Source: CAYGFH01 sp964356315 (GTDB lineage: Bacteria; Patescibacteriota; Microgenomatia; UBA10105; UBA927). Taken from it: a DNA stretch of 61,367 nt. Both the position numbers and the translations under genes were made by a program. Positions 32,324-41,626 of this stretch are shown piece by piece. The number at the start of each line of letters is the position of its first letter. Position 1 is the first letter of the stretch. The notes under the pieces were generated by a model. The model was not told the origin of the DNA. It saw nothing but the letters and a program-made list of their open reading frames with translations, and did no database searches. The DNA is taken from positions 1 to 61,367 of the forward strand of contig CAYHHA010000007.1 of the NCBI GenBank assembly GCA_964356315.1, read 5' to 3'.

Positions 32324-33097
32324 ATGATCATACAGACAATTAGAACTGAAAAAATAACCCCAAACACATTATCGGTAACGGACTTGATAGAACAATATAT
32401 CCCGAAGTTTGAAGAAAATTCAATACTTGTTATCACATCAAAAGTAGTATCAATGTGCGAAGGATCTCTGGTTAAAAAAAGCACTCAATCAAAAAATGAA
32501 TTGGCTACCAAAGAGGCGGACTTTTACCTGCCACCATCTCAAAGCAAATATAATGTCACACTAACAATAAAAAATAATCAATTGATCCCTTCAGCCGGCA
32601 TTGATGAATCCAATAGCGACGGAAACTTTATTTTTTGGCCGAAAGATCCGCAACAAACAGCAAATAACTGTAGAGATTTTTTGGCAAAGAAATTCAATCT
32701 GACACAGGTTGGAGTAATACTTTCTGACAGCAAAACGACACCCCTGCGGTGGGGTACGACGGGGACTTCCATTACACATAGTGGGTTTTTTGCAATAAAC
32801 GATTTTATTGGAAAACCTGACATCTTCGGACGCCCCTTAACTATGACAAAAGTAAATGTTGTCGACGCACTTGCCTGTGCGGCGGTATTACAAATGGGAG
32901 AATCAAATGAACAGACTCCGCTTGCCATCATCACCGATGTTCCTTTTGTGCAGTTTCAAAACAGAAACCCAACGAGAGAGGAAATTGAAGCGCTTCATAT
33001 TTCCATCGATGATGATGTGTATGCCCCATTATTGAAACCGGCACCTTGGAAAAAATCTCAGCAAAGCCAAGATTCGTTGAAGAAAATACGGCACTAA
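32324..33097 (+). CDS. CofE-like gamma-glutamyl ligase, about 257 aa
   Basis: Related to F420-0:gamma-glutamyl ligase. Visible features are ILVITSKVVSMCEGSLVKK, the RWGTTGTSITHSGF block and GRPLTMTKVNVVDALACAAVLQMGE. The ATG at 32324 follows the reductase stop by one base; the frame extends 15 codons upstream into the previous gene but the shorter form is more plausible. CPR members of this family are often called putative folate gamma-glutamate ligases, and the DHFR-like neighbour agrees. No other F420 gene is present in the window. Confidence 0.78.
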   Translation: MIIQTIRTEKITPNTLSVTDLIEQYIPKFEENSILVITSKVVSMCEGSLVKKSTQSKNELATKEADFYLPPSQSKYNVTLTIKNNQLIPSAGIDESNSDGNFIFWPKDPQQTANNCRDFLAKKFNLTQVGVILSDSKTTPLRWGTTGTSITHSGFFAINDFIGKPDIFGRPLTMTKVNVVDALACAAVLQMGESNEQTPLAIITDVPFVQFQNRNPTREEIEALHISIDDDVYAPLLKPAPWKKSQQSQDSLKKIRH

Positions 33098-33143
33098 ATA
33101 TATCTGAAAATATTCTATACTAGAAATAGCACTGGTAATTTTC

Positions 33144-35528
33144 ATGAACACAAACGCTCATTCCACCTCAAGAGATACTTCTATAGACTCACTCCGTGGC
33201 ATCGCCGTGATTCTAATGATTGTGGCGCATGCTATATTTTTTTTCCATGACGAAACTATTGGAGGACTTAATGTTGTTGAGCGAATACTTAACACAATTA
33301 CTCTTACTGTATTTATATTTGTTTCCGGCATGTCAGCTGCAAGATCAGCAAAACAGTCAATTTATATATCCCCACTCAGGAAAATACAATCAACACTTCT
33401 TTACATAGGAATACTCTACCTGGTGTATATTTGCGCTTCCTTCGTCAGCATTTTTACCGCTACAAAAACCCTGTCTGATTCACACCTTTTTTCACAGGTA
33501 TTTCAAGCGATATTTTTTCTTCATTCACCAAATTTTACTGAATATATGCCGTTATTTCTATTTTTCCCACTGGTGTCACTTGGTATCGGTCACCTATCAA
33601 AAGAAGCGAGACCTTCGATATATCTTTTGACAATCATTGGACTCTCTAGCTATCTGATTGGCTTAGTTCTGTATCCAATTACGGGCAATAGCGCATTTAT
33701 GTATATAAAAGAACTGCTTGCGGGAGGCAAACAACTCCTGCAATTTCCAATATTATTTTATACTCCAGTCTATATAATCGGAATGTGGTGGGAGTCTAAA
33801 AGAGCTCCTGTGTTGTTGATCGCATCACTGGGAATCGCATTCCTTTGCCATATCCTTACCAACCTCTATTCCCTACAGTTTTTATCAATCGACGTCAGAT
33901 GGCCACCGTCGATCGGATTTTTATCTATAGGCATATCCAGCGCATGTTTTCTGTATTATGCTTTATCCTACAGCGTTGGATATTCGTTAGCTCAAAGAGC
34001 ATATTCTTTTTTCGCATACATCGGAAAAGATGCCTTAGATTTTTGGTTATCTCACCTCATTCTTTTATTTACCTATAGGTATTTGTTTTCATATCAAAGT
34101 GGAAATATCTTTACCGTTTTTTCTCTTACCATACTGGTCATACTTCTCTCCTTCGGTGTTTCTTCTATCGGACTTACGAATGCAATTTCAATGAAAAATT
34201 TTGGGCCAATTTCATTTATCCCGCTTGAACGAAGACGATTCAGGAAACGATATATCGCACTATATTTGTTCGTAGGAGTAGCAATCATAACAACACTCCT
34301 TTCGATTAAATCGACAACTATCTATGGATCTAAAATGTCAAATATTTCATTTTCAAATCTATTACAGCAAAAAACCGCTTCAAAGATACTTCTTTCTTCT
34401 GAAAAAAAATGGCATATCCGAAGCGGGAAAAGCATATCCCCTATCCGTCTTATTCTTTCTGTCGTAGATGAAAATAACGTCACTATCCCAACGGAAAACT
34501 CAAAACTAACGATATATTCAGGAAATAGCCTTATCCCCATCCAGTATATTTCTTCAACAGATTCAAAAACTGTGATCACGATAGATCCAAAACAATTTCC
34601 TACTGGAAATATTGAACTTACTGCGAAACAGCAACATGATGGGACGCTCTTAGCGTCCAATACAATCGCGATAATTATCTCAGAACCTCTCATGGTATCG
34701 TGGACATTCGATTGGGAAGGATGGAATCCACAAGAGCATGCTATAGAATCACTTGAATCTCTTCAGAAAATATATCCAGCCCTACCGTTTACCCATTTTG
34801 TAAACCCAAGAACATTTATTACTAATGCAATCGCATCATCTCAAAAAGAAAGTATCCTGAAGTATTTACACAATCAGCAGGCGACAGGAAATGAAATCGC
34901 GCTTCACCTCCACATGCACTATGACTTGGTGTCTCTGGCGGGAGTTACACCAAAAACAACAAGACATTGGGGACTGCGCTCCCAAGAAGGATACGATGTG
35001 CCAACTACCGAGTATTCCCTCGAGGAATTTTTGAAGATTGTATCGTTTGCAAAAAACATACTAATAGAAAATGGGTTTTCAGATATCCACGGGTACCGAG
35101 CAGGCGGATGGTTTATTTCAGAGGAACAATTAAACGCTCTCTCAACAGTCGGAATAACGTATGATTCTTCTGGACGAGATAAGCCTTTAGGGGGTACTTT
35201 TTCAAGTATTCCTTGGAATCTCCCCAAAGGAGCTCAACCATATGCAATACAACCTGCTTCAAAACAGGTATTACTAGAAGTTCCGAACAATGGCGCGTCA
35301 ACGTACGAACAATCTACGGAAGAGCTACTCAAGAGAATTACGGATGTGTACAAAGAAGGACCTCTAGAAAAACCAAAATCCCTAGTATTTGTATCTCATC
35401 CTCAATTCTCAGATAGAGAATTTTCAAAAATACCAGTTATTCTAAAAGCACTTATGGAAAAATCTATCCTACAGGATTCGGGACCAGTAGTATTTATGAC
35501 CACAGCAGATATTGCATCAATATGGTGA
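33144..35528 (+). CDS. Acyltransferase-3-like membrane protein fused to a polysaccharide deacetylase-like domain, 794 aa
   Basis: Residues about 10-400 are a multi-pass membrane region beginning RDTSIDSLRGIAVILMIVAHAI, as in acyltransferase-3/DUF1624 proteins, including a DFWLSH motif. A short Ig-like stretch (about 420-510) leads to a C-terminal domain with WTFDWEGWNPQ, EIALHLHMHYD (HxH metal site) and GYRAGGWFISEEQL, resembling polysaccharide deacetylases. One protein could thus add acyl groups to, and deacetylate, a cell-surface glycan. It overlaps the next gene by seven bases. Confidence 0.75.
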   Translation: MNTNAHSTSRDTSIDSLRGIAVILMIVAHAIFFFHDETIGGLNVVERILNTITLTVFIFVSGMSAARSAKQSIYISPLRKIQSTLLYIGILYLVYICASFVSIFTATKTLSDSHLFSQVFQAIFFLHSPNFTEYMPLFLFFPLVSLGIGHLSKEARPSIYLLTIIGLSSYLIGLVLYPITGNSAFMYIKELLAGGKQLLQFPILFYTPVYIIGMWWESKRAPVLLIASLGIAFLCHILTNLYSLQFLSIDVRWPPSIGFLSIGISSACFLYYALSYSVGYSLAQRAYSFFAYIGKDALDFWLSHLILLFTYRYLFSYQSGNIFTVFSLTILVILLSFGVSSIGLTNAISMKNFGPISFIPLERRRFRKRYIALYLFVGVAIITTLLSIKSTTIYGSKMSNISFSNLLQQKTASKILLSSEKKWHIRSGKSISPIRLILSVVDENNVTIPTENSKLTIYSGNSLIPIQYISSTDSKTVITIDPKQFPTGNIELTAKQQHDGTLLASNTIAIIISEPLMVSWTFDWEGWNPQEHAIESLESLQKIYPALPFTHFVNPRTFITNAIASSQKESILKYLHNQQATGNEIALHLHMHYDLVSLAGVTPKTTRHWGLRSQEGYDVPTTEYSLEEFLKIVSFAKNILIENGFSDIHGYRAGGWFISEEQLNALSTVGITYDSSGRDKPLGGTFSSIPWNLPKGAQPYAIQPASKQVLLEVPNNGASTYEQSTEELLKRITDVYKEGPLEKPKSLVFVSHPQFSDREFSKIPVILKALMEKSILQDSGPVVFMTTADIASIW

Positions 35529-37486
35529 TTCCATCAATTTTATTTACCTTTGAAGCGCTCCTATTAATATATGCCGTTACCTTTATCGTGGCATCAGTTG
35601 CATCTTTTATTTGCATCCGTGCAATTACTACACACAACATAGCGCATCATATCTTTATTACAATTATTCTGCTTGCGGTCATCATCGGATCAAATATTTC
35701 TATCGGAATTTTGCTCTCTAAACGAGTGTCTCAGGTGCCAAAAATTTCCCAAAGTATCCCTGCCAATAATCAAATACTTCCGGTTCATTCATCTACTATT
35801 CATTTGGAATTTTCTGAGCCGATTGTATATTCTGCTTTGCAAATCCATACATTCCCTGAAAATGAAATAACAATAACACCAGAAAGATATTTCTATCCTA
35901 ACTCGACAATCGGAAGAAAACTTATCATATCTCCTAAAAAGCCATTCACTCCCGGAACTCAAGTCATGATATATATCTCTAATATTAAAGGACCGCTTAC
36001 TCATGGATTTGGAGGAGAACAGCTCATAGAACTAAACGCAGAAACACTTCCAAAGATTGTATCTCTGTTATCTCCGACACTATTTTCGGATGTGCCAACT
36101 TCTCAAGATATTCGATTGCTTTTGGATAAACCTTCGGAAACTTACAGCACTTGGAACATACAATCTACGCCTTTGGCTTCATTTGCTATACACTATGAAA
36201 AAAATGAATTATTGATTCAACCAACCACACCACTCAAACAGGGTACGACCTATACAGTTTCTTTATCCCAAATCCCACTCGCTGAAAACCAAATAGATTC
36301 ACCAGTATCGACCGTCCCGCCTTCAATTCCGGATCGTTCAATCACATTTTCGACTATTAGTCCTCCATTTATTCAAACTATTTCCCCGTCGGGACAAACC
36401 ATATATCCCGATGAGGATATCATCATCGATTTCAAACAAGCTATGAATATACTAGATTCGAAAATATTTCTTTCAATTGTTCCACAAACTGAACACAAAG
36501 TAATTTGGGAAAGAAAAAATATGAGAATGCGAATATCTCATAATTCGTTTCCAAAAAATTCCTCTATCTCTGTAACACTTTCGAAAGGATTTCGCACTGA
36601 GTCCGGGGGAGTTCTCGAACAGGATATTCGATATGATTTCATAACTCCAGGGCAACTGAACATACTCGCATCCTCACCGGAAAATCTACAGAAAGAATCG
36701 CCCGTTGATTCATCCATTCAAATACAATTTAACCAACCTATTTCTGATTCGACGATACAAAAATATATCACGGTGAATCCTATTTTTCCATTTACACTCT
36801 CTGCGAGCGAATCGTCAGTAATTATATCCCCAACAAAACCACTCAACACAAACACTATCTATACTGTAACTATCTCACCTAATGCTCAGCCAGTACATGG
36901 ATTTCCTCCTGAAAATGCGCTCACCTTGTCCTTCTCAACAATCGGTGATCGCGTCGTATTGCCAGTGCCATATTTCAAACAAGAGTCACCATTCACTTGT
37001 AATATCGCAGCGGTGAGAATGCTACTTGCTTACAAAAATATTACCGTATCAGAGCGCGATATCATACAAAGAATTGGCACTTCGGATGTTCGTGGCAAAG
37101 GAAATCCTTATCTGGGGTACATTATCGACTATGGAACATATTGGGACGCTATTTCTAAAGGGATATCTGGATATTCCGCGAATACCGTTATCAAAAATGG
37201 CACACTTAAACAACTAACATCAATCATAGCAACGGGAAAGCCAGTAATGGTCTGGGGACAAAATGGATGGAGTGATCCACATGATATATCGTGGACCACC
37301 CCTGATGGTAAATACATAAAAGCGATAAATGGCATGCATTCTTCTGTCATTCGGGGATTCAGAGGAACCGCTGATAATCCGACCGAAATATATCTCAATG
37401 ATCCATGGAGAGGACAATATTCTATATCAACAAAAGAATTTTTGCGTCGTTGGGGATATTTTAGCGTGGCATTAGTACTGCAATAA
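35522..37486 (+). CDS. Surface protein with Big_5-type domains and a C39-like peptidase domain, 654 aa
   Basis: Two N-terminal membrane helices (about 1-28 and 38-65) anchor four Ig-like (SbsA/Big_5) repeats, each with the consensus S-P-x-x-x-x-(V)-P-x-x-x-x-I-x-(I/L)-x-F-x-x-(P/A)-(I/M) (for example SPENLQKESPVDSSIQIQF). The C-terminal 170 residues resemble Peptidase_C39_2: the Cys in SPFTCNIAAVRM, the His in GMHSSVIRGF and the Asp in LNDPWRGQY. It is probably a wall-attached cysteine peptidase or amidase, co-expressed with the acyltransferase-deacetylase. Confidence 0.8.
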   Translation: MVIPSILFTFEALLLIYAVTFIVASVASFICIRAITTHNIAHHIFITIILLAVIIGSNISIGILLSKRVSQVPKISQSIPANNQILPVHSSTIHLEFSEPIVYSALQIHTFPENEITITPERYFYPNSTIGRKLIISPKKPFTPGTQVMIYISNIKGPLTHGFGGEQLIELNAETLPKIVSLLSPTLFSDVPTSQDIRLLLDKPSETYSTWNIQSTPLASFAIHYEKNELLIQPTTPLKQGTTYTVSLSQIPLAENQIDSPVSTVPPSIPDRSITFSTISPPFIQTISPSGQTIYPDEDIIIDFKQAMNILDSKIFLSIVPQTEHKVIWERKNMRMRISHNSFPKNSSISVTLSKGFRTESGGVLEQDIRYDFITPGQLNILASSPENLQKESPVDSSIQIQFNQPISDSTIQKYITVNPIFPFTLSASESSVIISPTKPLNTNTIYTVTISPNAQPVHGFPPENALTLSFSTIGDRVVLPVPYFKQESPFTCNIAAVRMLLAYKNITVSERDIIQRIGTSDVRGKGNPYLGYIIDYGTYWDAISKGISGYSANTVIKNGTLKQLTSIIATGKPVMVWGQNGWSDPHDISWTTPDGKYIKAINGMHSSVIRGFRGTADNPTEIYLNDPWRGQYSISTKEFLRRWGYFSVALVLQ

Positions 37487-37489
37487 CAG

Positions 37490-38557
37490 ATGACTTATAT
37501 AAAGCGTAGTATTCTTTTTTTGATGTGTGCTATAACGGTATATCGATGCTTTTATTTTGACTGGAATAGACCTGCCGAAAGATGGGATGAGCAAACAAAT
37601 ATTGATGTTATCAACAAGTCATCAAAAATAAAACAATTTCCCCAGCTTTTTTATGGAAATAAACCATTTTTTGAAAAACCACCTATTTGGTATATGCTTT
37701 CTGTGATTGTTTCTCGAGCAATTCATGCACCGACACTCCAGATTATCAGATTGTTTAGTGCCACATGCGGATTTATTACCATTTTAGTAGTTTGGTATAT
37801 TTCTGTGCGCTGGTGGGGATTTACGTCAGGAGTATTGTCTTGGGTAATCCTACTATCTACAAATCATTTATTTTTAACTAATCCAGCAGGGGTATTTTCG
37901 ACACATACACTTCGCTCTGCGGACTCTGAGGGATTTTTTATACTGTGTATTGTTCTTTCTAGTATTGTGTCAACAAAAATAGGATATTCAAACATCTCTG
38001 CTATAGCGTCTGGGATTTTAACTGGACTGGCTATTCTTTCAAAAAGTCCCATTGGAATCATTCCTTTGCTCTGCGCTACGTGCTATATCCTTTTCCAAAG
38101 AAATAACTCCACAGCAATAAAACAGGCTATCATAGCTTGGTGTTTTGCTCTTTGTATGTATGCGTTATGGGTTCTCTATATGTCTAAAATATACGGGTTT
38201 ACGTTTCTAAATACCTTTTTTTACTATCATTTATTTCTTCGGGCTTCCACCCCGCTTGAGTCTCATAATCAATCATTGTTTTATTATTTCAGACTTCTTT
38301 TTTCCAAAGAATTATTTGTATTTATGGAACTCTATATTTTATCTCTCGTGATATACATGCGATCGAGCTCACTTCGATCAAATATTCAACTTGCAAATAT
38401 TTTCAGTATTTCAATATGTTTTATAGTCATCCCAACACTTGTACAAACAAAGCTTGCCTGGTATATATTTCCGTTCTACCCATTTGCTGCACTTCTGATA
38501 GCCGGTACAGTCACTCCATACCTATCATTCAGGGCATTTTCAGGAAAGCGCGTATAA
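37490..38557 (+). CDS. Glycosyltransferase family 39-like membrane protein, 355 aa
   Basis: An ArnT/PMT-type polyprenyl-phosphate-sugar glycosyltransferase. The N-terminal acidic loop WDEQTNIDVI and the following PFFEKPPIWYM are typical, then about eight hydrophobic helices. It is shorter than full ArnT (550) but similar to CPR relatives. It starts three bases after the peptidase gene, so the three envelope genes form one operon. Its stop TAA lies inside the -10 box (38553-38558) of the response regulator gene. Confidence 0.8.
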   Translation: MTYIKRSILFLMCAITVYRCFYFDWNRPAERWDEQTNIDVINKSSKIKQFPQLFYGNKPFFEKPPIWYMLSVIVSRAIHAPTLQIIRLFSATCGFITILVVWYISVRWWGFTSGVLSWVILLSTNHLFLTNPAGVFSTHTLRSADSEGFFILCIVLSSIVSTKIGYSNISAIASGILTGLAILSKSPIGIIPLLCATCYILFQRNNSTAIKQAIIAWCFALCMYALWVLYMSKIYGFTFLNTFFYYHLFLRASTPLESHNQSLFYYFRLLFSKELFVFMELYILSLVIYMRSSSLRSNIQLANIFSISICFIVIPTLVQTKLAWYIFPFYPFAALLIAGTVTPYLSFRAFSGKRV

Positions 38558-38558
38558 T
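38553..38558 (+). promoter_or_regulatory. -10 box overlapping the upstream stop codon
   Basis: TATAAT contains the GT39 stop TAA; seven bases separate it from the response-regulator ATG at 38566. Confidence 0.65.
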
Positions 38559-38565
38559 TGGAAGT

Positions 38566-39240
38566 ATGAGAATTCTTATTGTTGAAGATGAACATCGGAT
38601 AGCTACTTCAATAAAAAAGGGCCTGGAACTTGAAAAATATACCGTTGATGTCGCATATACTGGGCCTGACGGCTATGACCTGGCGTCTTCAGAAGAATAT
38701 GATGTTATTGTACTTGATGTCATGTTACCTGGAATGGATGGTTTCTCAATCTGTAAACAGCTTCGATCGAATTCTATACATATTCCGATAATCATGCTGA
38801 CTGCGAAGGGGCAACTTCAAGATAAACTAACTGGACTTAACTCTGGAGCAGATGACTATCTCACAAAACCTTTTGCATTTGAGGAACTTATTGCCCGAAT
38901 TCGTGCGCTTAGCAGGCGTCCAAAAAAGACGTCTTCAGATTCTCTCACAGTCGGATCTTTGAGTCTAAACGCGATAACGTTTGAAGTAAAAAGAGGAAAT
39001 ACTCCGATACAGTTATCCAGTAAAGAATTTTCGTTGCTCGAATATTTGCTTCGACACAAAGAAACGGTTGTGTCAAAAAATCAAATAATATCGCATGTCT
39101 GGAATTATGATTCAGATATCCTGCCAAATACGGTAGAGGTGTATATAAAAAATTTACGAAATAAAATAGACGCGCCCTTTACTAAAGATGCGCCATTGTT
39201 GAAAACAGTGAGAGGATTTGGGTATAAAATTTCTTTATAA
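38566..39240 (+). CDS. OmpR-family response regulator, 225 aa
   Basis: A receiver domain (MRILIVEDEHRIA, phospho-acceptor Asp51 in VIVLDVMLPGMDG, KPFAFEELIARI) is followed by a winged-helix Trans_reg_C domain (LSLNAITFEVKRG to TVRGFGYKI). The start is at MRILIVED; a longer frame upstream lies inside the GT39 gene. With the kinase eight bases downstream it forms a two-component system, probably controlling the exporter operon that follows. Confidence 0.93.
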   Translation: MRILIVEDEHRIATSIKKGLELEKYTVDVAYTGPDGYDLASSEEYDVIVLDVMLPGMDGFSICKQLRSNSIHIPIIMLTAKGQLQDKLTGLNSGADDYLTKPFAFEELIARIRALSRRPKKTSSDSLTVGSLSLNAITFEVKRGNTPIQLSSKEFSLLEYLLRHKETVVSKNQIISHVWNYDSDILPNTVEVYIKNLRNKIDAPFTKDAPLLKTVRGFGYKISL

Positions 39241-39248
39241 AATATACT

Positions 39249-40262
39249 ATGTTTCATTCAGCGCGACTCAAACTTACTGCATGGTATCTTCTCATTATAA
39301 TGAGTATAAGCTTTGCGTTTAGTGCTGTGCTATATACGTTTCTATCCCATGAAGTTGAACGATTCGCCAGAGCTCAAAGAAGTCGGATTGAACGACAAAG
39401 AACTTCTATTGAGACGCTTCGGGAAACAGAAAATACTGCATTTATCAGAGACCCCGATCTTGTAGCTGAAACAAAACATAGGGTTCTATTTACCCTTTTC
39501 TCAATAAACGGATTTATTTTTATCATCGCAGGGGGCCTCGGATACATCCTCGCAGGAAGGACGCTAAGACCGATTCAGAAAATGGTAGACGAGCAACACC
39601 GATTTATTCAGGACGCTTCACATGAACTGCGTACTCCTCTGACTTCTCTTAAAAGCTCTCTTGAGGTGAGCCTGAGAGATAAACACGCCACTACACAAGA
39701 ACTCAAGAAGGTCATAGAAGAAGGCATTGAAGACACGAACAGATTACAGTCTCTCACAGATGCACTTCTGCAACTGGCGCAATACGAAAGACCGGAAAAT
39801 CAGATCATGATGACACAAATAGATGTCAACGACATCATACAACATGCTAAAGCAACCGTTTTATCAATCGCAAAGAAAAAACAAATATCTATTACCTATG
39901 TGAAAAATTCATATACGCTTAAAGGAGATCGAGGTAGTGTAATTGAGATAGTTGAAATTCTGCTGGAAAATGCAATTAAATATAGTCCTAAAAATAGCAC
40001 TATCACGATCAAAGTTGAACACACAGACCGAACCATACAAATAAAAATATCCGACTCCGGCATCGGCATAGAAGCTCGAGATCTGCCTTTTATCTTTGAC
40101 AGATTTTATCGCGCTGATGCGGCTCGGACAAATAACGAAACATCTGGATACGGTTTGGGTTTATCTATTGCGAAACACCTAGTAACGAAGCACAATGGGA
40201 CAATAAGCGCATCAAGCATACTCGGACACGGAACAACATTTTTAGTTAAATTGCCCGCGTAA
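39249..40262 (+). CDS. Sensor histidine kinase, 337 aa
   Basis: Two membrane helices (about 10-32 and 78-98) enclose a short extracytoplasmic loop of about 45 residues, so any sensed signal is likely membrane-proximal. They are followed by HisKA (phospho-His in FIQDASHELRTPLTSLKSSL) and HATPase_c with N, G1 and G2 boxes (ENAIKYSPKN, SDSGIGIEARDLPFIFDRFYRAD, GYGLGLSIAKHLV). Partner of the response regulator just upstream. Confidence 0.93.
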   Translation: MFHSARLKLTAWYLLIIMSISFAFSAVLYTFLSHEVERFARAQRSRIERQRTSIETLRETENTAFIRDPDLVAETKHRVLFTLFSINGFIFIIAGGLGYILAGRTLRPIQKMVDEQHRFIQDASHELRTPLTSLKSSLEVSLRDKHATTQELKKVIEEGIEDTNRLQSLTDALLQLAQYERPENQIMMTQIDVNDIIQHAKATVLSIAKKKQISITYVKNSYTLKGDRGSVIEIVEILLENAIKYSPKNSTITIKVEHTDRTIQIKISDSGIGIEARDLPFIFDRFYRADAARTNNETSGYGLGLSIAKHLVTKHNGTISASSILGHGTTFLVKLPA

Positions 40263-40289
40263 ATTCAGTCAGCTTTCAGATTTCAAATT

Positions 40290-40295
40290 TACTAT
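40290..40295 (+). promoter_or_regulatory. -10 box of the exporter operon
   Basis: TACTAT, six bases, ATG at 40302. Confidence 0.55.
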
Positions 40296-40301
40296 ATATC
40301 C

Positions 40302-41621
40302 ATGAACATCGCCAACACAGCAAAAGAGATGACTATCAAAGCTAAAGATCGCTTTATTTCATTTCCACCACTTATAAAATTGATTTTAGTGATAGTGATT
40401 GTTGGACTAGGCTGGTATGGGTATACCAAGATATCTTCTGCAACCTCCCAAAAAATTCAATACACTACAGAAACAGCACAAAAAGGCACACTTATTGTGA
40501 CAGTTTCTGCTTCAGGTCAGATATCCGCTGCAAATAGCGCTTCGGTAACAACTCAAACTTCCGGTGTTGTAAGTAAAATTTTTGTTACTAATGGTCAAAA
40601 AGTAAAAGCGGGAGACTCTATAGCTCAGGTGGATTTGGATCTTGATGGAAAGCAACGCTCTAATCAGGCATATGCAAATTACCTGGGAGCAAAGAATTCA
40701 CTTGATAGCGCGAACGCAAATTATTATTCTCTCCAATCGACATTGTTTACCCAATGGAATACATATATGTTGAAAGCTGAGAATTCCACTTTCACGAATC
40801 CTGACGGATCTCCAAATAAAGATCAACGAAACCTCCCTGGATTTGCAAGCACTCAAGATGACTGGTTTGCTGCTGAAGCAAAATTTAAAGTTCAACAAGG
40901 AACAATTTTACAAGCACAAACTGCCCTTAGTAGTGCATGGTCTACGTATCAACAATCATCACCAATCATTTATGCGCCAATACCGGGAACAGTGACAGGA
41001 TTGGCACTTCAAATAGGGTCGGTATTAAATTCTCAAACTAGCTCGACCGGAAATTCTACTTCACAGCGTATTGCCAATATTGTCACTGAAGCCAGTCCAC
41101 AGGTTACTGTACAACTTGCTCAAACAGATGCTCCGAAAGTAAAAATCGGAAACAAAGTCACGATCACGCTTGATGCATTTCCAGATAAAACATATACAGG
41201 AACAGTTATTAGCATCGATACTGTTGGGTCAATTTCATCTAACGTAACAGCCTATCCTGCGATTATAAAGCTCGATTCAGCTTCGAGCGATATTTATTCG
41301 AATATGACCGCAACAGCAAATATCATCACAGAGACTAAAGATGATATTGTCCTAATACCCTCTGCTGCTATACAAAGTCTAAATGGCGAAACGTCGGTAC
41401 GAGTTATGAAGAATGGATCAGTCTCATCAGTGTCAGTGGAAATTGGACTATCAAATGATACTGAAACGGAAATTATATCTGGAATAAATGAAGGAGATTC
41501 TATAGTAACTGCATCTACCAGCACATCAAAGACAACAAGCTCTACAACAACTGCGTCACCATTTAGTGCGATTGGTGGAAGAGGTGGCATGAGTGGCGCA
41601 ACGCGTGTTGTCGGACATTAA
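40302..41621 (+). CDS. MacA/HlyD-like membrane-fusion protein, 439 aa
   Basis: A signal-anchor (about 22-42) is followed by the barrel-sandwich region VSASGQISAANSASVTTQTSGVVSKIFVTNGQKVKAGDSIAQV, a helical hairpin, and the beta-barrel/membrane-proximal part (PQVTVQLAQTDAPKVKIGNKVTITLDAFPDKTYTGTVISI). The C-terminus is a low-complexity Ser/Thr stretch ending GGRGGMSG. First gene of a MacAB-type exporter; in a monoderm cell it would act without an outer-membrane channel. Confidence 0.9.
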   Translation: MNIANTAKEMTIKAKDRFISFPPLIKLILVIVIVGLGWYGYTKISSATSQKIQYTTETAQKGTLIVTVSASGQISAANSASVTTQTSGVVSKIFVTNGQKVKAGDSIAQVDLDLDGKQRSNQAYANYLGAKNSLDSANANYYSLQSTLFTQWNTYMLKAENSTFTNPDGSPNKDQRNLPGFASTQDDWFAAEAKFKVQQGTILQAQTALSSAWSTYQQSSPIIYAPIPGTVTGLALQIGSVLNSQTSSTGNSTSQRIANIVTEASPQVTVQLAQTDAPKVKIGNKVTITLDAFPDKTYTGTVISIDTVGSISSNVTAYPAIIKLDSASSDIYSNMTATANIITETKDDIVLIPSAAIQSLNGETSVRVMKNGSVSSVSVEIGLSNDTETEIISGINEGDSIVTASTSTSKTTSSTTTASPFSAIGGRGGMSGATRVVGH

Positions 41622-41626
41622 ATTAC

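Noticed and set aside
38416..38565. Longer N-terminus for the response regulator at 38566
   Set aside because: The extra 50 residues overlap the GT39 gene in another frame, and the -10 box sits inside that extension.
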